Source of the DNA: Pachypanchax playfairii
Taxonomy: Eukaryota; Chordata; Actinopteri; Cyprinodontiformes; Aplocheilidae
Length of the DNA: 64,000 nt
Direction of reading: 5' to 3'
Assembly (NCBI GenBank): GCA_006937955.1
Contig: SSNP01000248.1
Span: 67,501-131,500, forward strand
Below are positions 45,191 to 57,440 of the stretch, one piece after another; the stretch's first letter is position 1; every line of letters starts with the position of its first letter. Position numbers and translations under genes: made by a program. The notes below the pieces were generated by a model, which worked only from the letters and a program-made list of their open reading frames with translations, was not told the DNA's origin and made no database searches.

Positions 45191-46913
45191 GAGCTCCTGT
45201 TCAGAAGCGAGAGGCCATATGGAAAAGTTAGTTTGAACATTTGAATTAGCCTGTGTATGTGTGCACGGGCGAGTGTGTGGTTGGATGTGTGTGTGTGTGT
45301 CAGACAATGCTTTGCAGGCATACATTTAAAAGATTGTGCTCATATTTCCCATCCTGTCGGAGAATTCACACGGTGTGTGCTCATCGTCTCTCCCAGTCAG
45401 TTTTCATTATATCCTACATTTTTCTCGCCACTTGGTGGAGCTCTTCCGTTTCCTCTGAAACCTCTCCTCACTCTCCTCTCCTGTCCTTCCCTGTGGATGC
45501 AGCTGCCAGCTTCCTGACTAAAGCAGCAAATGGATCAGCAGCAGAATAACAAAAGGATGAATATGATCCCTCGATATCCCCTCTTTCTCTAACTCTGGCC
45601 TCCTTTCCAACTGGCAGCAGCATGTGTCTCATATCTGGCGAGAGTTTCTGCTCTGCTTTAGCAGGATTACACTTACACCTGATGTTAAAATGCATCTCTA
45701 GTATACACACTTAAATTGGATTCCCCCCTCCCCAAAAGCTTCAACAGATTGTTGCACACATCTGTTGTCATTTTCCCTTTTGACACTGACTGCAGTGTAG
45801 GAATAATGAGTTCAAAGCATCAGCTACAGTTTACATGTCTTTTGTGCTTCGGATCCAGTCCGGTGCCAGATGGAAGGGTTCTGGTCTGGTTCTAAACAAC
45901 TGCAACCCGGACACATTGGGATCTAAAAGTATGTGTGTCTGTAAACTCTCAAAATGCTGCTCTAATCCAGACACAGAATGCTTAATGTGATAATTCTGGA
46001 TATCGTTTGTATCATAAGATTTTTACCCCCCACATGAATAAAAGAAAACAGAAGTATTTCATATCGTTCACTCTAACTGTTGACTTCTAGCTAACTGAGG
46101 ATGGAAGATTCTGGCTCACTCACATGAAAGTCATTTTAACAGAAATTTGCACTCCTGCTGTTTTTCTGCTAACAATAAATGTAAAGGTCAACAAAAGAGG
46201 TTTATCATGAAACGCAAATAAAAGCAAATAATTAGTTTAGCTTGTTTATCACCCAGCAGTGCACTCCACATCAGAACCCGATGAACACAGCTCTGGGGCT
46301 CAGTTGACCTCAGTGGTTCTTCTGCGCTCATTCTGTTCTATTTGTTTTGGATTGCATTTAGTTCCTTTGATCAGCATGCACCACGCATGTTAAAAGAAAA
46401 TGGAATAATGAAGGTCTTGAGGCCTCAGAACAGTCATAATTCATTTAATTGTAATCATTTCAACAACAATTGTTTTAGTCAAAGAAAAGCAGCAGAATGT
46501 GAATTATTCAGTGTTCGAGTCTAAACGGGTCAAAGCTGCAAAAATCAGGATCCATCACTTCCTTTAGTGCAACATTAGTGCATCAGTGGTGTTTAATCTA
46601 GAAGAGACACATCTGTATGTAGACGAGCAGCCCTACAAACCAATCAGCAACAATCTGATCTGATTACTCAACACAACTTTACAGTGAGTTTTAAGACAAA
46701 TATAAGAAGAAAAAAAGAAATACAGCTGATTAAATTAGTTAAATTTGATGTAAATTATATTTGAACTTTGTTAAATGTCAACAAACCTTTAACAAAGGCA
46801 GAAAAACCTCCAGAATGTCAAATCTGAATTGTTTCTGTTCTCAAGTTAAGATCCAGCTCATCTGATGAGAGCCCAGCATGTTCCATCAGTCCCAAACAAC
46901 GACTCCCAAATAG
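45191..46913. other. spacer, part possibly conserved noncoding
   Basis: No element ends were seen. The stretch about 45330-45720 is repeat-free with balanced composition and open frames of 60-100 codons lacking domains. Regulatory content is possible but unsupported. Confidence 0.25.
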
Positions 46914-47660
46914 GGATGCAACAATACTAGTTTTTTCTAACCAATACAATACCAAGACTTGGATCAGAGTACAGTGGACGACAGTTATATGCACGACCTC
47001 GGTGCCCAGCAGTTTTGTGCATATAAGCGTTATGTGTATTTATCCGTCAGTGGTCATATGGACTGTAAACACGTGCAGCAGTGTTCAGTATTAATAACAG
47101 ATCATTGGAAATGATGTAATAACGTAATTAAATTAGGAGAATAAAACTCTCAAACAGACTGAGTAATATACTCGTAAAGCGGATCCAATATAACACTGGT
47201 AACAGATGCGCTAGATACGCGCACGCATGGTCGCAACAGTAACAACACAGATTAAGTTACAGTTAGTAACAGAACAGAACGGTTTTCTCTATCAGATATT
47301 AAGAACTCATGATCAGGCAATAAAAACCATAACAAATGTTACATGTGACACTATTTTACACTGAAGAAGTCGGTGATTATTTTTTGGCGACCGTCTGACA
47401 GCTTCAGCCAGACGCGTAACCACCAGAGCAGTCTAGTTCCACACACCAAACAGCAACGATGTGTGGGAGAACACCAGCGGAGGTATACAGTCAAGTAACT
47501 AGTGAGAAACAGCGAGATTTAGTGAGATGCATGTATGATACCTCCAAATGTTTTGTGCAAATAAGCGTTGGAGCTGTGCATAGCGTTGTGCATATAACCG
47601 TCATCTACTGTACTTACCAATGCCGATACTTCTACCACACAAAAATAAATGCAATGAAGA
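46914..47660. mobile_element. hAT-like fragment hosting a pogo/Tigger-like element
   Basis: 'tagggatgcaacaatactag' is a hAT-style end. The fragment reads 'cttggatcagag', is interrupted at a TA, and resumes as 'cttaccaatgccgatact' at 47613. Its right end was not located exactly. Confidence 0.55.
46970..47612. mobile_element. pogo/Tigger-like nonautonomous element, TA TSD
   Basis: The element is 46972-47610, CAGTGGACGACAGTTATATG to CATATAACCGTCATCTACTG, flanked by TA on both sides. CAGT(G/A)G(A/T)C-type ends with TA duplication are those of pogo/Tigger. The 79-codon ORF at 47459 is not a recognisable transposase. Confidence 0.75.
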
Positions 47661-47724
47661 TATGTATTATTTTCTACTCTGCTTGTTACAACAAATGATG
47701 CTAATTAGATAAAAAGTTAAATTA

Positions 47725-48300
47725 GGGGTGTCAAATTATCACGGTAGTTGTAATTAATTAATTACAGCCATATTTGATGCGTTATATTCTGCTTTTGAGT
47801 TGCTTTTAAATAAAATCCTTTTTTAGTATTTCGGCTTCTTGTGCTGGAGTTGTACAAAGGGATTAATCCAGTGCTTAATTTGTAAATCAAAAGTTACCGG
47901 AACGCAAATAGCGCTATGAGACCAGAATTCACTGACTGATACCGGAACGCACACACAGACATGTATGAACACACACACATACACAACCGTCGGACCAGAC
48001 CAAGCGCTGTAAAGACCAGCGGGTGTAAATTGTCAAGCAGGGCTAGAGAAAGTGATGATAAACCCAGAAGAAGTAAGTTATACTGGCGCCGTTAACGGAT
48101 CCTAGCAAACAGTTACCGGAACACACCCTTTCAAAATAAGACAGTTCCCGGATCTTGTTCCAGCTCAAATTAAGCCCTAGATTGATCACTCTTAGGTGGA
48201 CATCTATTGGTTGCTGAGTGACTTCCAGTGACGGCAAGGTGAGCAAAAGCGGTTAGTTGCAGAGCGGAGAAGTGATTTGAATTAAAATTTTAAAAAGCTA
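47725..48300. mobile_element. degenerate hAT-like sequence hosting a small hAT MITE
   Basis: 'aggggtgtcaaattatcacg' looks like a degenerate hAT-style end. The sequence is interrupted at 47869-48179 and resumes after the duplication. The far boundary is unclear. Confidence 0.4.
47861..48187. mobile_element. 311-bp hAT-type MITE with 8-bp TSD
   Basis: The element is 47869-48179, with ends CAGTGCTTAATTTG and CAAATTAAGCCCTA. The flanks GATTAATC (47861-47868) and GATTGATC (48180-48187) differ at one base. Confidence 0.8.
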
Positions 48301-48955
48301 ATTGAAGTTTCTGTCTGAACTTTCAGCTTCATTTGGATTGGGGTTGTAGCTTTGCCGTTACGTCATCATGAGGCCAGACATTTTTCTGCATCTAAGACCG
48401 GACGAGATTTTAATAAAATGTTGGTTAGATTAAGTCTAATAGTGAGTAAAAACATGAGTGCAAATGGAATACATCTCTTTTTAAAGTTGGTGAAGCCCCG
48501 ATGACTGAAAAATTCTGTGATGCAAATAAGAACAAGAGAAAAAATGAGTCCAAAAAATCCCTTATTCTTGCTGCCAGACTCTTATTGTTTGGTCTGTATG
48601 TGTCTGGACTGCGTTCAGAAGGAACCATAACATGCTGTTCGTTTTCTCTGCTTGACACTAAAATGCAATTCTAAATAAAAACTGGACCAAATGTGCAGAA
48701 TCGTCAGTTTATTTAACTGAACATGAGTAAAACAGTCTTTCTAGATTTGTGACAATATTTACTTAGAGCCCAAAATTCTTCTGCTACATTGCAGATGATC
48801 TGGATTATAACTAAATAAAAATAAAAATGAAAAACCTATTTGACTTTCAGTTGAACTCCTTCATTCTCCCACTAATGGAAAAAAAAAATGCAACTGAATT
48901 TTTTTTTTTCTTTGGGGAAATTTGTTCAACTAATTTTTTCAAATTAACTACAGCC
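48301..48955. other. no recognisable gene
   Basis: AT-rich spacer with T and A runs before family A copy 5. Confidence 0.4.
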
Positions 48956-49535
48956 ATGCCCTGCCATTAAAAACAATTTTTCTGAGGTTTCTGTTGAATA
49001 TTTTAGCTCCACAGGTGTTCTTACCTTCATAGTGGGGGTGAAAACAGGTCAACAACTTCTCTTTCAGTTTTTATCTCTCAAACTACCCAGGTGGCGATAA
49101 AACCCGAGTTCTCCCGAGTCCGAACGGCCTGTATCTGTTTCGTCACAATTCCTTTGTTTGTTAGTATTCGGCAGCTCCAGCAGTTGAAACCACGCCTAGC
49201 ATGCTGCTGGCTAAAAGCTGTTAGCATAAGACGTAGCAAACAGGAAGAGAGAGTTGCCATGCGCAGCGGGGCAGGAAACAGTATTCTTTGCTCTCATAGG
49301 CTAGTTTGTTAGCCAATCTGAGTCCAGCAAATTTGAATAATGAATATGAACGAGCAGCTGACAAAGCAGCCTGATGGAAGGAGCCAGAACCACCTGAATT
49401 TTAACGCATACAGATTGAAAGGTCTGTTAATCAGTGTTTCCTAACGTTTTTTAGCTATAAAATGTTTCATACTACTTGTTAATACTTAAGAAATAACCAC
49501 AAAGTCCTGAAATGTGTATGAAATTACCTCTTTAA
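48956..49535 (+). mobile_element. family A MITE, copy 5
   Basis: Collinear with the other copies. The left terminus is degenerate ('cagccatgccctgccattaa' instead of TTAAAGAGGCCC). The right terminus has a changed GGCC ('aaattacctctttaa'). Confidence 0.8.
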
Positions 49536-50871
49536 CAAAGCCCATATCAGATGTCGGGGAAATATTTCTTTTAAAAAATGGAACAGAACATTAATGAAAT
49601 GACAAGAAATGGACACTATGTCAGATTACAGACCCTCCCAGTCACGTTAGGATCCAGCCATCTCAATCTGAACCTTAGTAGCAGATCAAACTCATAAGCT
49701 TAAACTGTTTTGCTTTGGCACATCAATACAAGGACAGAAAATTTGCTAAATTATTCAGATATACTACTGCAGTACAATTCACAAAATAACTGGTTATAAA
49801 TTTCTAGTAAATAACTGACTAACAATGTATCTGAGTTCAGGTTTCATGAAAAGGAGTCAACATGTTACCTTTCAGTTCAAAATGACCCACTTTCCTGCCA
49901 TTTAAAATTTAATTTTAGACTCTACTTCATAATCAAGGTGATTTACAGTAATTAGGCAAAAACAAAAACAGACATACAAAAGCTCCAAATAGTCTTGTTG
50001 TTGTGTTGAAATAAAATGTGTGTAATTTTAGTCTCAAACAGCCCCAGTGATGTACTGAGTGTTTGAACTGTTCTTTGTTAGAGTGAATCTGGTCAGGCAG
50101 AGCATTAGCAGGCAGGTGAAGAGTGGTAACGACTTTAATTCTTAATTTCCCTGATGATGTCTTGACAAACACACTATGTAAGTAATAACCACAACCTGAG
50201 GCTCAAAGGTCTTGGTGCTGCCTCATTAAGAAGAAAAACTGCACATTAAACGACCCACCAATGACCTTAATTAATCTTTAAATACACATTTCTAATTATA
50301 TGATATTTCATCCATTAGTCTTTAAAGAAATATTTTTAAGGCTTTGGACATTTATTTAAGGAAGAATATTATACTGAATCTGTATAATGGGTTAAACTGA
50401 TATTCTAATTTACTGTATAAGGCTGTACGCAGCTCAAAACTAGTTTACTTGTAAAAATTATTGGGGAATATAATAAACAATCAAAACAAAAGTAATTGTT
50501 TTTTAGTTTTCTCTGTCCAAAATGCAGTTTTCTCTCTCACAGACTGAATCTAAAACTGTAAGAAACAGGTATTTTACAAAATACATCCTGTCATCCTCTA
50601 CACACACGCGCGTGTGTAAACAATTTCAAAGTTAAACAAAATGAAAAACAAGATAACTGAAGTAGTTGAAACAATTGTCAAACTCAAAGGGACAACACAG
50701 GCTAGCTTTCAGCAAGACCGGAAAAAGGTGTGCAATCTGAAATTCTTCCGGAAATACGTCACGTGGCTCCGTGCATATAGCCCATATACGATGGTTTTGA
50801 AATCTTGGAAATCCAGATACAGCGCTGCAGTGTTCAACCTGATCTCCACATGAACAACAAAATCAACACTT
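49536..50871. other. no recognisable gene
   Basis: AT-rich spacer. Short ORFs only, no terminal repeats found. Confidence 0.4.
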
Positions 50872-51554
50872 TAATGGTGCGTGCACACCGCCCAACGTGT
50901 CCAGGCAGCAGGGCAGCTAGATTACATGCAAAGTCTATGGTACTAAGCAGCAGGTGGGCGTCAAGCAGAGCGCGTCTGCAAGTCTACGCAGCTGCTGCTC
51001 GGACGGTCCGTCACGGCGTCAAGGCAGCTGTTGCTTGAAGTTGGGAAAATTGAACTTTGGGGCAGCAGATGCGGGGCAGCAACCAATCAGGGACTCTTTT
51101 CACTGATCATGTCATCAACGGCTAGATCTGACAGTCATTCCAATTCATTTCAAAATGGAGGAGAAACTGATTATCACTGTCTGTAACCACTGCGAACTGA
51201 ATGACCCGTCTTTGTATTTTTATAAGGACAGGAAGAGATCTGGAGGAAGATATCAGAGGATATTGGAGTTCGAGGTAAACAGTTTCATACTTTATTTAAT
51301 GAAACTCAGATCGTCTCAATGGGGTGTTTCCACAACCTAAATAAATCCAAGTCACTCTCTCGATATGATTCATCATGTTGTAAATAACTATAGCAACAGA
51401 GAATTCGCACGCCCGCCCGTGATGTACTGACGTGATGCGCAGACGCGCCGACGTGCAAAGTGTGCAAGCAGCTGTGTTTTTATTTAAGCAGCAACTTTCA
51501 TCCGTTTAAGAGTTTTGCTGCCTGGAGGCGTTGGACGGTGTGAACGCACCATTA
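50872..51554 (+). mobile_element. element D: nonautonomous, MADF exon remnant inside
   Basis: The ends TAATGGTGCGTGCACACCGC and GACGGTGTGAACGCACCATTA form an inverted repeat of about 25 bp including 'cgcccaacg' and 'cgttggacgg'. The target duplication is ambiguous (TA or a TTA-like triplet). It contains a MADF-like first exon at 51155. A solo left end of the same family is at 17344-17440. Probably PIF/Harbinger. Confidence 0.7.
51155..51276 (+). pseudogene. MADF-like first exon inside element D
   Basis: ATG at 51155 begins MEEKLIITVCNHCELNDPSL, then YFYKDRKRSGGRYQRI, up to a GTAAAC donor. Compared with element C's exon it keeps the acidic start, 'LI--V', 'DPS--FYKDR' and the donor near the same place, but lacks the AW. 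Likely a decayed MADF N-half. Confidence 0.5.
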
Positions 51555-51680
51555 GAGGTGACAGAGCAAAAAGTTTCAAAGACAATTCAACTCCAACTTA
51601 GTGCTTCAAATCCGAGCAAAAAAATTAAGCTTAAAATTTTTAAATTTAAAAACAGACATTTTAGAATAATTTATAAACAG

Positions 51681-51885
51681 CATCAAATCAAATCAAAAAT
51701 ACTTTATTAATCCCTGAAGGGAAATTAAGTGTTGTTGTAGCTCAGTTCTTCTTCAGGGAGCCATTGTAGAGGGTTCTATGTGGGTAAGAAGGATCTCCTG
51801 TAGCAGTCTCTGAAGAAGCTTGTTATTGAAGACACTGTTATTGAGTTACTGTGTTTTAAGAGGATGATGAGGATTCTCCACTTCT
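51681..51885 (-). mobile_element. LINE 3' end, single copy relative of the minisatellite
   Basis: On the minus strand: coding end with CYRRSFLP, then 'cttcagggattaataaagta' and an 'atttgatttgatt' tail. This is the usual 3' end of CR1/L2/Rex1-type fish LINEs. The flank shared with 43517-43600 includes 'gttattgagttactgtgtt' versus 'gtttttgagttactgtgtt' and 'aagaggatgatgag'. Confidence 0.65.
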
Positions 51886-52027
51886 ACTCCCATGATGGAA
51901 ATGGGTTTTGGTACTTTCTTGCTCTCCCTAATGGGCTCTGACATAAAATGAAACATATATTTGATATAATGAAGCATATTTAAGGTTCTTATTTTGCATC
52001 AACATAGATCAGATTTTCCTGTATGCT

Positions 52028-52607
52028 TTAAAGAGGCCATTCCATTAAAAATGTTTTTTTCTGAGGTTTCTTTTGAATATTTTAGCTCCACAGGTGTTCT
52101 TACCTTCATAGTGGGTGTGAAAACATGTCAACAACTTCTCTTTCAGTTTTTATCTCTCAAACTACGCAGGTGGTGATAAAACCCGAGTTTTCCCGAGTTC
52201 AAACGGTCTGTATCTGTTTCATTACAACTCCTTTGTTCGTTAGTATTCATCAGTTCCTGCAGTTGAAACCACACCTAGCATGCTGCTGGCTAAAAGCTGT
52301 TAGCATAAGACGTATCAAATAGGAAGACACGACGTCTGACGTTGTCATGCGAAGCGGGGAAGGAAACAGTATACCTTGCTCTGATAGGCTAGTTTGTTAG
52401 CCAATCAGAGTCCAGCAAATTTGATGAACGAGCTGCTGCTTGAGGAAGGAAGGAGCCGGAACCACACAATTTTTAATACAGACAGATTGAAAGGTCTGTT
52501 AATCAGTGTTTACTGTCGTTTTTTAGATATAAAATGTTTCATATTACTGGTTAATACTTAAGAAATAACCACAAAGTCCTGAAATTTGTATGAAATGGCC
52601 TCTTTAA
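52028..52607 (+). mobile_element. family A MITE, copy 6 (intact)
   Basis: 580 bp with both termini (TTAAAGAGGCCATTCC and GAAATGGCCTCTTTAA). The roughly 30 bp to its left resemble the left flank of copy 7. Confidence 0.85.
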
Positions 52608-52717
52608 GAGGCGGTCCTGAGCTGTGATTGACGTGTTGCACTTCTCCATTAGATTAGCTCCAGTGTGACTCTGCTCTGTTGTAGACAGGTAACCCGAGCA
52701 TGATGAGAACGCCTGTA

Positions 52718-53004
52718 AATCACATCCACACAATCACAACCACTGCAGTGAAGTCTTTGCCCCGATTTAATTCTTGTACTGATATTAGTTATTCTCTTTG
52801 TCGTAGTTTTCAGAATAGTTTACTGATTGATTGTTGCCAGCCACAATGCTAAAGCTATTACCATGTTGATAAAAAGGTGTCTGAGTAAATGCCTGAATAG
52901 AAATATAATGTGCACAAATCACATCCACACAATCACTGTAAAAAAATGAAGTCTTTGCCCAGATTTTAATGATATTAGGAATTTTCTTAGTCGTAGTTTT
53001 CAGT
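52718..53004. repeat. imperfect direct repeat of about 95 bp
   Basis: 52718-52815 and 52914-53004 share 'aaatcacatccacacaatca', 'gaagtctttgccc', a 'gatatta' and 'gtcgtagttttcag', about 195 bp apart. A local duplication, possibly inside an older element that ends near 'gagttgctctttaag' at 53357. Confidence 0.65.
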
Positions 53005-54828
53005 CAGTTGCTCTAAATTCCTGAGTGCAGCTCTTTGGTGAGAAGCTGGAGACAACGGGCGAGCGGGAGCGAGTGTGTCTGTCTGAGAGGGGGTGTGTCT
53101 TAGAAGCTGCTGGTGATGTAGACATGACCGCTGATGTAGGCATGAACCGCTTTCAGCCAATCACAAAATTCAAATGCAGTAGCCACCTTTCAACCCTAAG
53201 AGGACAGCACTAAGACGTTTTAGACCAAAAAGTGTAGAATTTAACATGTTTTTATGCCAAAAAGTGCCCAGAAACTGAAAGGTTGCATTGGTAAAGACCC
53301 ACTAATACAGTTTATAAGCAGAAAAAAAAGTTGTTTTGAGGGTGAGTTGCTCTTTAAGATCAAGATTATCAATTTATCGTTGTTCCATTAATAATCCTGT
53401 GACCTCGCCAAAGTTTTCAATCTGTACAGTTACAAAGGTGTTTTGGATACAAAATCATTGTGATTCTAACTAAAAATTGAAGAATTTTTGCATCATTTTA
53501 TCTTAGTTGCCTGCTGTTGCAGCCCAATAAGATTTTAGAAAACTAGTGATGTCCTTTGTGGCATAAAAAATATGTGAACTATGACTTTTGGAATAAAGAC
53601 TATGGAATTTTGATGGAATAAAAGCCAAACTCTTATATCATTATGAAATAGAAGGTGGATGTTGGTAGAATGTGTTTTCAAGAAGAACAGAGAAGACTGT
53701 TTATCATTCAGAAGCTTAGTGCTTCAGTTTTTGAAGCAAGATGATGCAAATCATCTACAAATGGCTGTAAAGAAGTTTCCTTTGAAGCCATCTGTTAAAG
53801 CAGCATCAGTCACTGACAAGAGATTTTGAATAAATAGCAGTTTAGCTTTGTGCAGCTGACTGATAGAACCACTAGAGCTGCTCTTGGACAAACAAAATTA
53901 GAAAGCCCCTTCCTAATGAACCATCAGAGTTCAGTTAGAGGCCTCTCCAACTTCACTTCAATAAAGACTGGTAAATGAAGTCATTCCTGATTTAGATACA
54001 GAGCCTTTTACTATAACTTTTTCAAGTGGGGCTGGGGGTTGTGCTGAGTTTTGCTCTTTGAATGATGTACTTGTGTCTTTATTTGTACTTTTTACTACTG
54101 TTGTTCACAGCACAAATTTCATTTGTCTCTGCTATTATCAAAGTTCCTTTCAATTTCAATAAATAAAACTGTCAAAGGTTAAACTGTCATTGTGTGTGGG
54201 CATCATGTCATGGTGGGAATGAAAGTATTAAAAGGGCAGTGCAGAGCACTCTATAACACTAAGTGGAAATGTGATGGGAAGAACCACTACAATCAAAGAG
54301 CTACATTGGATCCAAAGCAGGATCAGTTTCAAAATAAAACAGGATGTCATGACATTCATGCACAGTTTAAAACATTTTTAGTAGCTTTTGTTATAAACAT
54401 TCTGAACAAATCTGGGACAGATGTACGATGTGGCTTTGAGAGTGACCATTAAGGTGTGAATTTAACTGTCGTGGCTTGCAGTCCCCATATTATGATCAGT
54501 CACCCATAAGTCCTGTTCTCAGTATGTTAGAAAGTGAGGGCACTACCGCCACAGAGCTGGAAAGCTGACATGTATAAACAACATAAACAGCACAGCTGCT
54601 GCTGCTCCAGTACATGTTCATTCTAAATGCAGTTCTGCATCGTATTTGATCAGACGTAATGTTATGTTGCTAGGCAACGCACTGGTTATTAACACTCCTG
54701 AATTTTAGTCCTCATCTTTCTTACTGTCATTCAGCAAACCATGTTTTCAAAAAGTTCTTTGCAATCTGGTCTTGCTTTATATCGCCATTCAAAATTGTGC
54801 TTATGTTATACTACTATACTATAGAGGC
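53005..54828. other. spacer, with an RFX-like palindrome
   Basis: No gene recognised. It contains GTTGCTAGGCAAC at 54666-54678. The ORF at 54192-54452 has no domain resemblance. Confidence 0.4.
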
Positions 54829-54925
54829 TGCATAGGGGTGCAGTTGGTCGCACTGATGCCTTGCAGCCTGAAGGTCTGGGGTTCAAAACCAGACCAGAAC
54901 CTTTCTGCAGGAAGTTTGCATGTTC
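54829..54925 (+). repeat. tRNA-like SINE head fragment
   Basis: 'ggggtgcagttggtcgcact' then 'ggtctggggttcaaaacc' resemble A and B boxes of an RNA polymerase III promoter (B box GGTTCAAAACC, close to GGTTCGANNCC). It is followed by 'tttctgcaggaagtttgcat', as in the inverted repeat at 366-655. Confidence 0.55.
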
Positions 54926-55074
54926 TACAGTTGTGCCAATGAGTTTACACACCCTGGTGGATTTTTTTATTCATACATTTTTTTGTCAATTTCTCAAAAA
55001 GTTTTGTGTTTTCATTCATATTTCAGTGATGTTCTGAAGCCATTTATTGTGAAAAATATGTTCACACTTTTCTA

Positions 55075-55560
55075 ATCACTCGTAACAGACGCGAGACGTC
55101 AGTGAAACATAATACATGGCTTATAGCCGCCATTAGAGTCAATGGGACCATTTCCACCAGGTGCAAAGCAACGAGATCTCAGAAGCATCTCAGAAGCATA
55201 GTGTCGCAGCCTTTACACGGCAGTTTTATTTTTTATGGCCTACGCTTCTGAAACACGTCAAGCTCAGCAGTTTAGTTTGAACCAGACAGGAAATCAGGCG
55301 TTTGTGAAAAGTAAAATACCTGGAAGTTCAAAATAAAAGGGCACATGCAGATTGGTGTTTGTGAGACTACCTGTCTCAAACCTGTGATGGGTTTGAAGTC
55401 CGTAGGTGGTGTGAAAATAAGCCACATGCCTTCTGGATACATGTTGTCATCTTTTTCCCTGCGTTTTGTTGATGAAATCACATCTCCCGGGACCAGATGG
55501 ATGGGATGCTTTACGCGAGTGATATGCTCCTTCCTAGTGGGAAGGGACGCGGGGCTGATT
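55075..55560 (+). repeat. dispersed repeat family H, copy 2
   Basis: Inverted relative of 1165-1560, sharing 'gcacatgcagattggtgttt' and 'tttgatgaaatcaca'-type blocks in order. No ends defined. Confidence 0.6.
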
Positions 55561-56689
55561 TCGAGAGCAAAATGCTACCTAATACTAACCCATTCAGTAT
55601 AGATGAAGGGGGACAATACAAAATACCAAATTCACCCTGTTGAAAAGTTTACACACTCCAGTGATTTTGGCCTGAAACATCTACACAACTTGACACAAAA
55701 GATAATCATCCTCACCTGTCATCTGTTTTTGGGCTCCTGACAGACCATTTCATCTTCCATCCCGATGTTTCTCTCAAAGAAAGTAACGTGTGACATGACG
55801 TGATAAGCAGGGGTGCACATAAGTGGTCCGCAAGTGTGCCTGTGCACTCAAACTATAAAAGTCGCACTAGACAAAAATTTGAAACACGCATTTGCGTACT
55901 TAACATCGGTTTGGCTGATCTAGGTGAATTTTTCTGTTAATCAGAGGCGGTGTTCATTATCAAATCAATGAAGAGTTCTGCTAACTTCTTTTGTTTGGCT
56001 GATATGTTTGTCAGCCAGAGTAACTGATCTCCCCCATCGCTGCGCCACTCTGCATGAGTTTGTCAGACCTGTTTTTCCCATTAACTTAGTGTTATTATGC
56101 ATTTCTACTGGAATAACAATATTATAACCCCCCGTCGCAGTTTACTGTTCAATAACAAGGATTACACCTCAAAATTACCACTGTCTGCTGTACAAGCACA
56201 GTTTACATGACCCCCCCCACACCCCTGCTATGACAATGCCAGCACTCCCCCCACGTTTTGACAATGCTAGCACCCCCCACCCCCCTCTGAAGGTTGACAC
56301 AGTGAGACACATATAAAAATGTAAACAAGCAAGAACCTTCGGTTCCAGGCCAAATAGATTATGTGCACCCCAACAAAGAAGCACCTAAAGAAAAATGAGC
56401 TACAAGGCTGAGTTGCTGGAGGAAAGACATTACCATGCCAATGCCACAAAGCCTCTCGCTTAGAATATGCCAAACAGCACAGAGACAAACTTCAACATTT
56501 CTGGGACAAAACAATTTGAGATCAAAAAATGAACTTTTTGGCCTATGATGAAAAGTGCATCAGTCCTACTGTGCAATATGGAGGTGGTTCACTGGTTCGC
56601 TGGAGATGTGTGAGTTACTAAGGCACTGGAAACCCTAGTATTTTTAATTTTCCTTGCACTCTGCTGAAATTTGAATAGAAAATATATTG
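55561..56689. other. no recognisable gene
   Basis: It includes C-rich runs (56210-56285). No element boundary or exon seen. Confidence 0.4.
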
Positions 56690-57440
56690 TCAGAAGCCGT
56701 GAGTTTTGCCACGGTCTCCTGTTTCTGTGTTCAGTGTGGGTTTTTGAGTTTTGGTATTTAAGGGGTTTTTTGCCATTGTTTGTGCATATCTGACTCTTGA
56801 GTTTAGTTTAGATTTAGGTTTGTTTATAGGATCATGTCTTTTATGTTTAGTCATTGTGTGTTCTGTGTGGAGTTTTGTATTATGTCATAGTCTGGTGTCA
56901 GAGTCTGCATGTTTAGGAACTGTGCGTGTCTCTTCTGGTTTTAACAGTCTGTGTTCCATATATGGTCATGTCACGTCCTGTTCTTTCACTCCTGTTAATT
57001 AGCTCATTGTCTACCTGTGTATTGTCTGGGTTTGGCACTATTTAAGGGTTATTCTGTTGTCTGTTTAGTGTCGGACCATTGTCTTCTGTCTATGTCTGAT
57101 GTTGTCTCTTGTTTATTGTAGTTTTGAATCATAGAATCATAGCCACAGAGTCATAGTTATTGCCACAGTTATTGTTACATGCTTGATTATTTGGATTACT
57201 GTTTTTTTCTCCCTTTTTGGTTCCATGGACTCCTGCCTACGTCCTCCAAGTTAGTAGAGTGCTTTTGATACTTTGTGCTTTTGTTTTGTACTTTGTTGGA
57301 CTTTGAATTAATCCCCCTGTCTTCCACAGAAGAGTTTGTTTGTTGTTTCCCCCATTCCTGGTTCTGAGTTGAATAAACTATTTTTATTGGAACCTGCCAC
57401 CCTCTGTCTCTCTGCGTTTAAAATCCACCTAACCTGGTAA
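56690..57440 (+). repeat. possible solo LTR or LTR-like repeat
   Basis: T-rich sequence with 'ggcactatttaagggttatt' (TATA-like) about 350 bp before an AATAAA (57372-57377), followed by 'ctgtctctctgcgtttaaaa'. This promoter-then-poly(A) layout and wording resemble fish LTR-type repeats. No second LTR, flanking duplication or pol sequence found. Confidence 0.4.

Noticed and set aside
54829..54925. Functional tRNA gene
   Set aside because: A/B-box-like text is present, but no cloverleaf could be closed, and the rest matches a dispersed repeat; treated as a SINE-type fragment.
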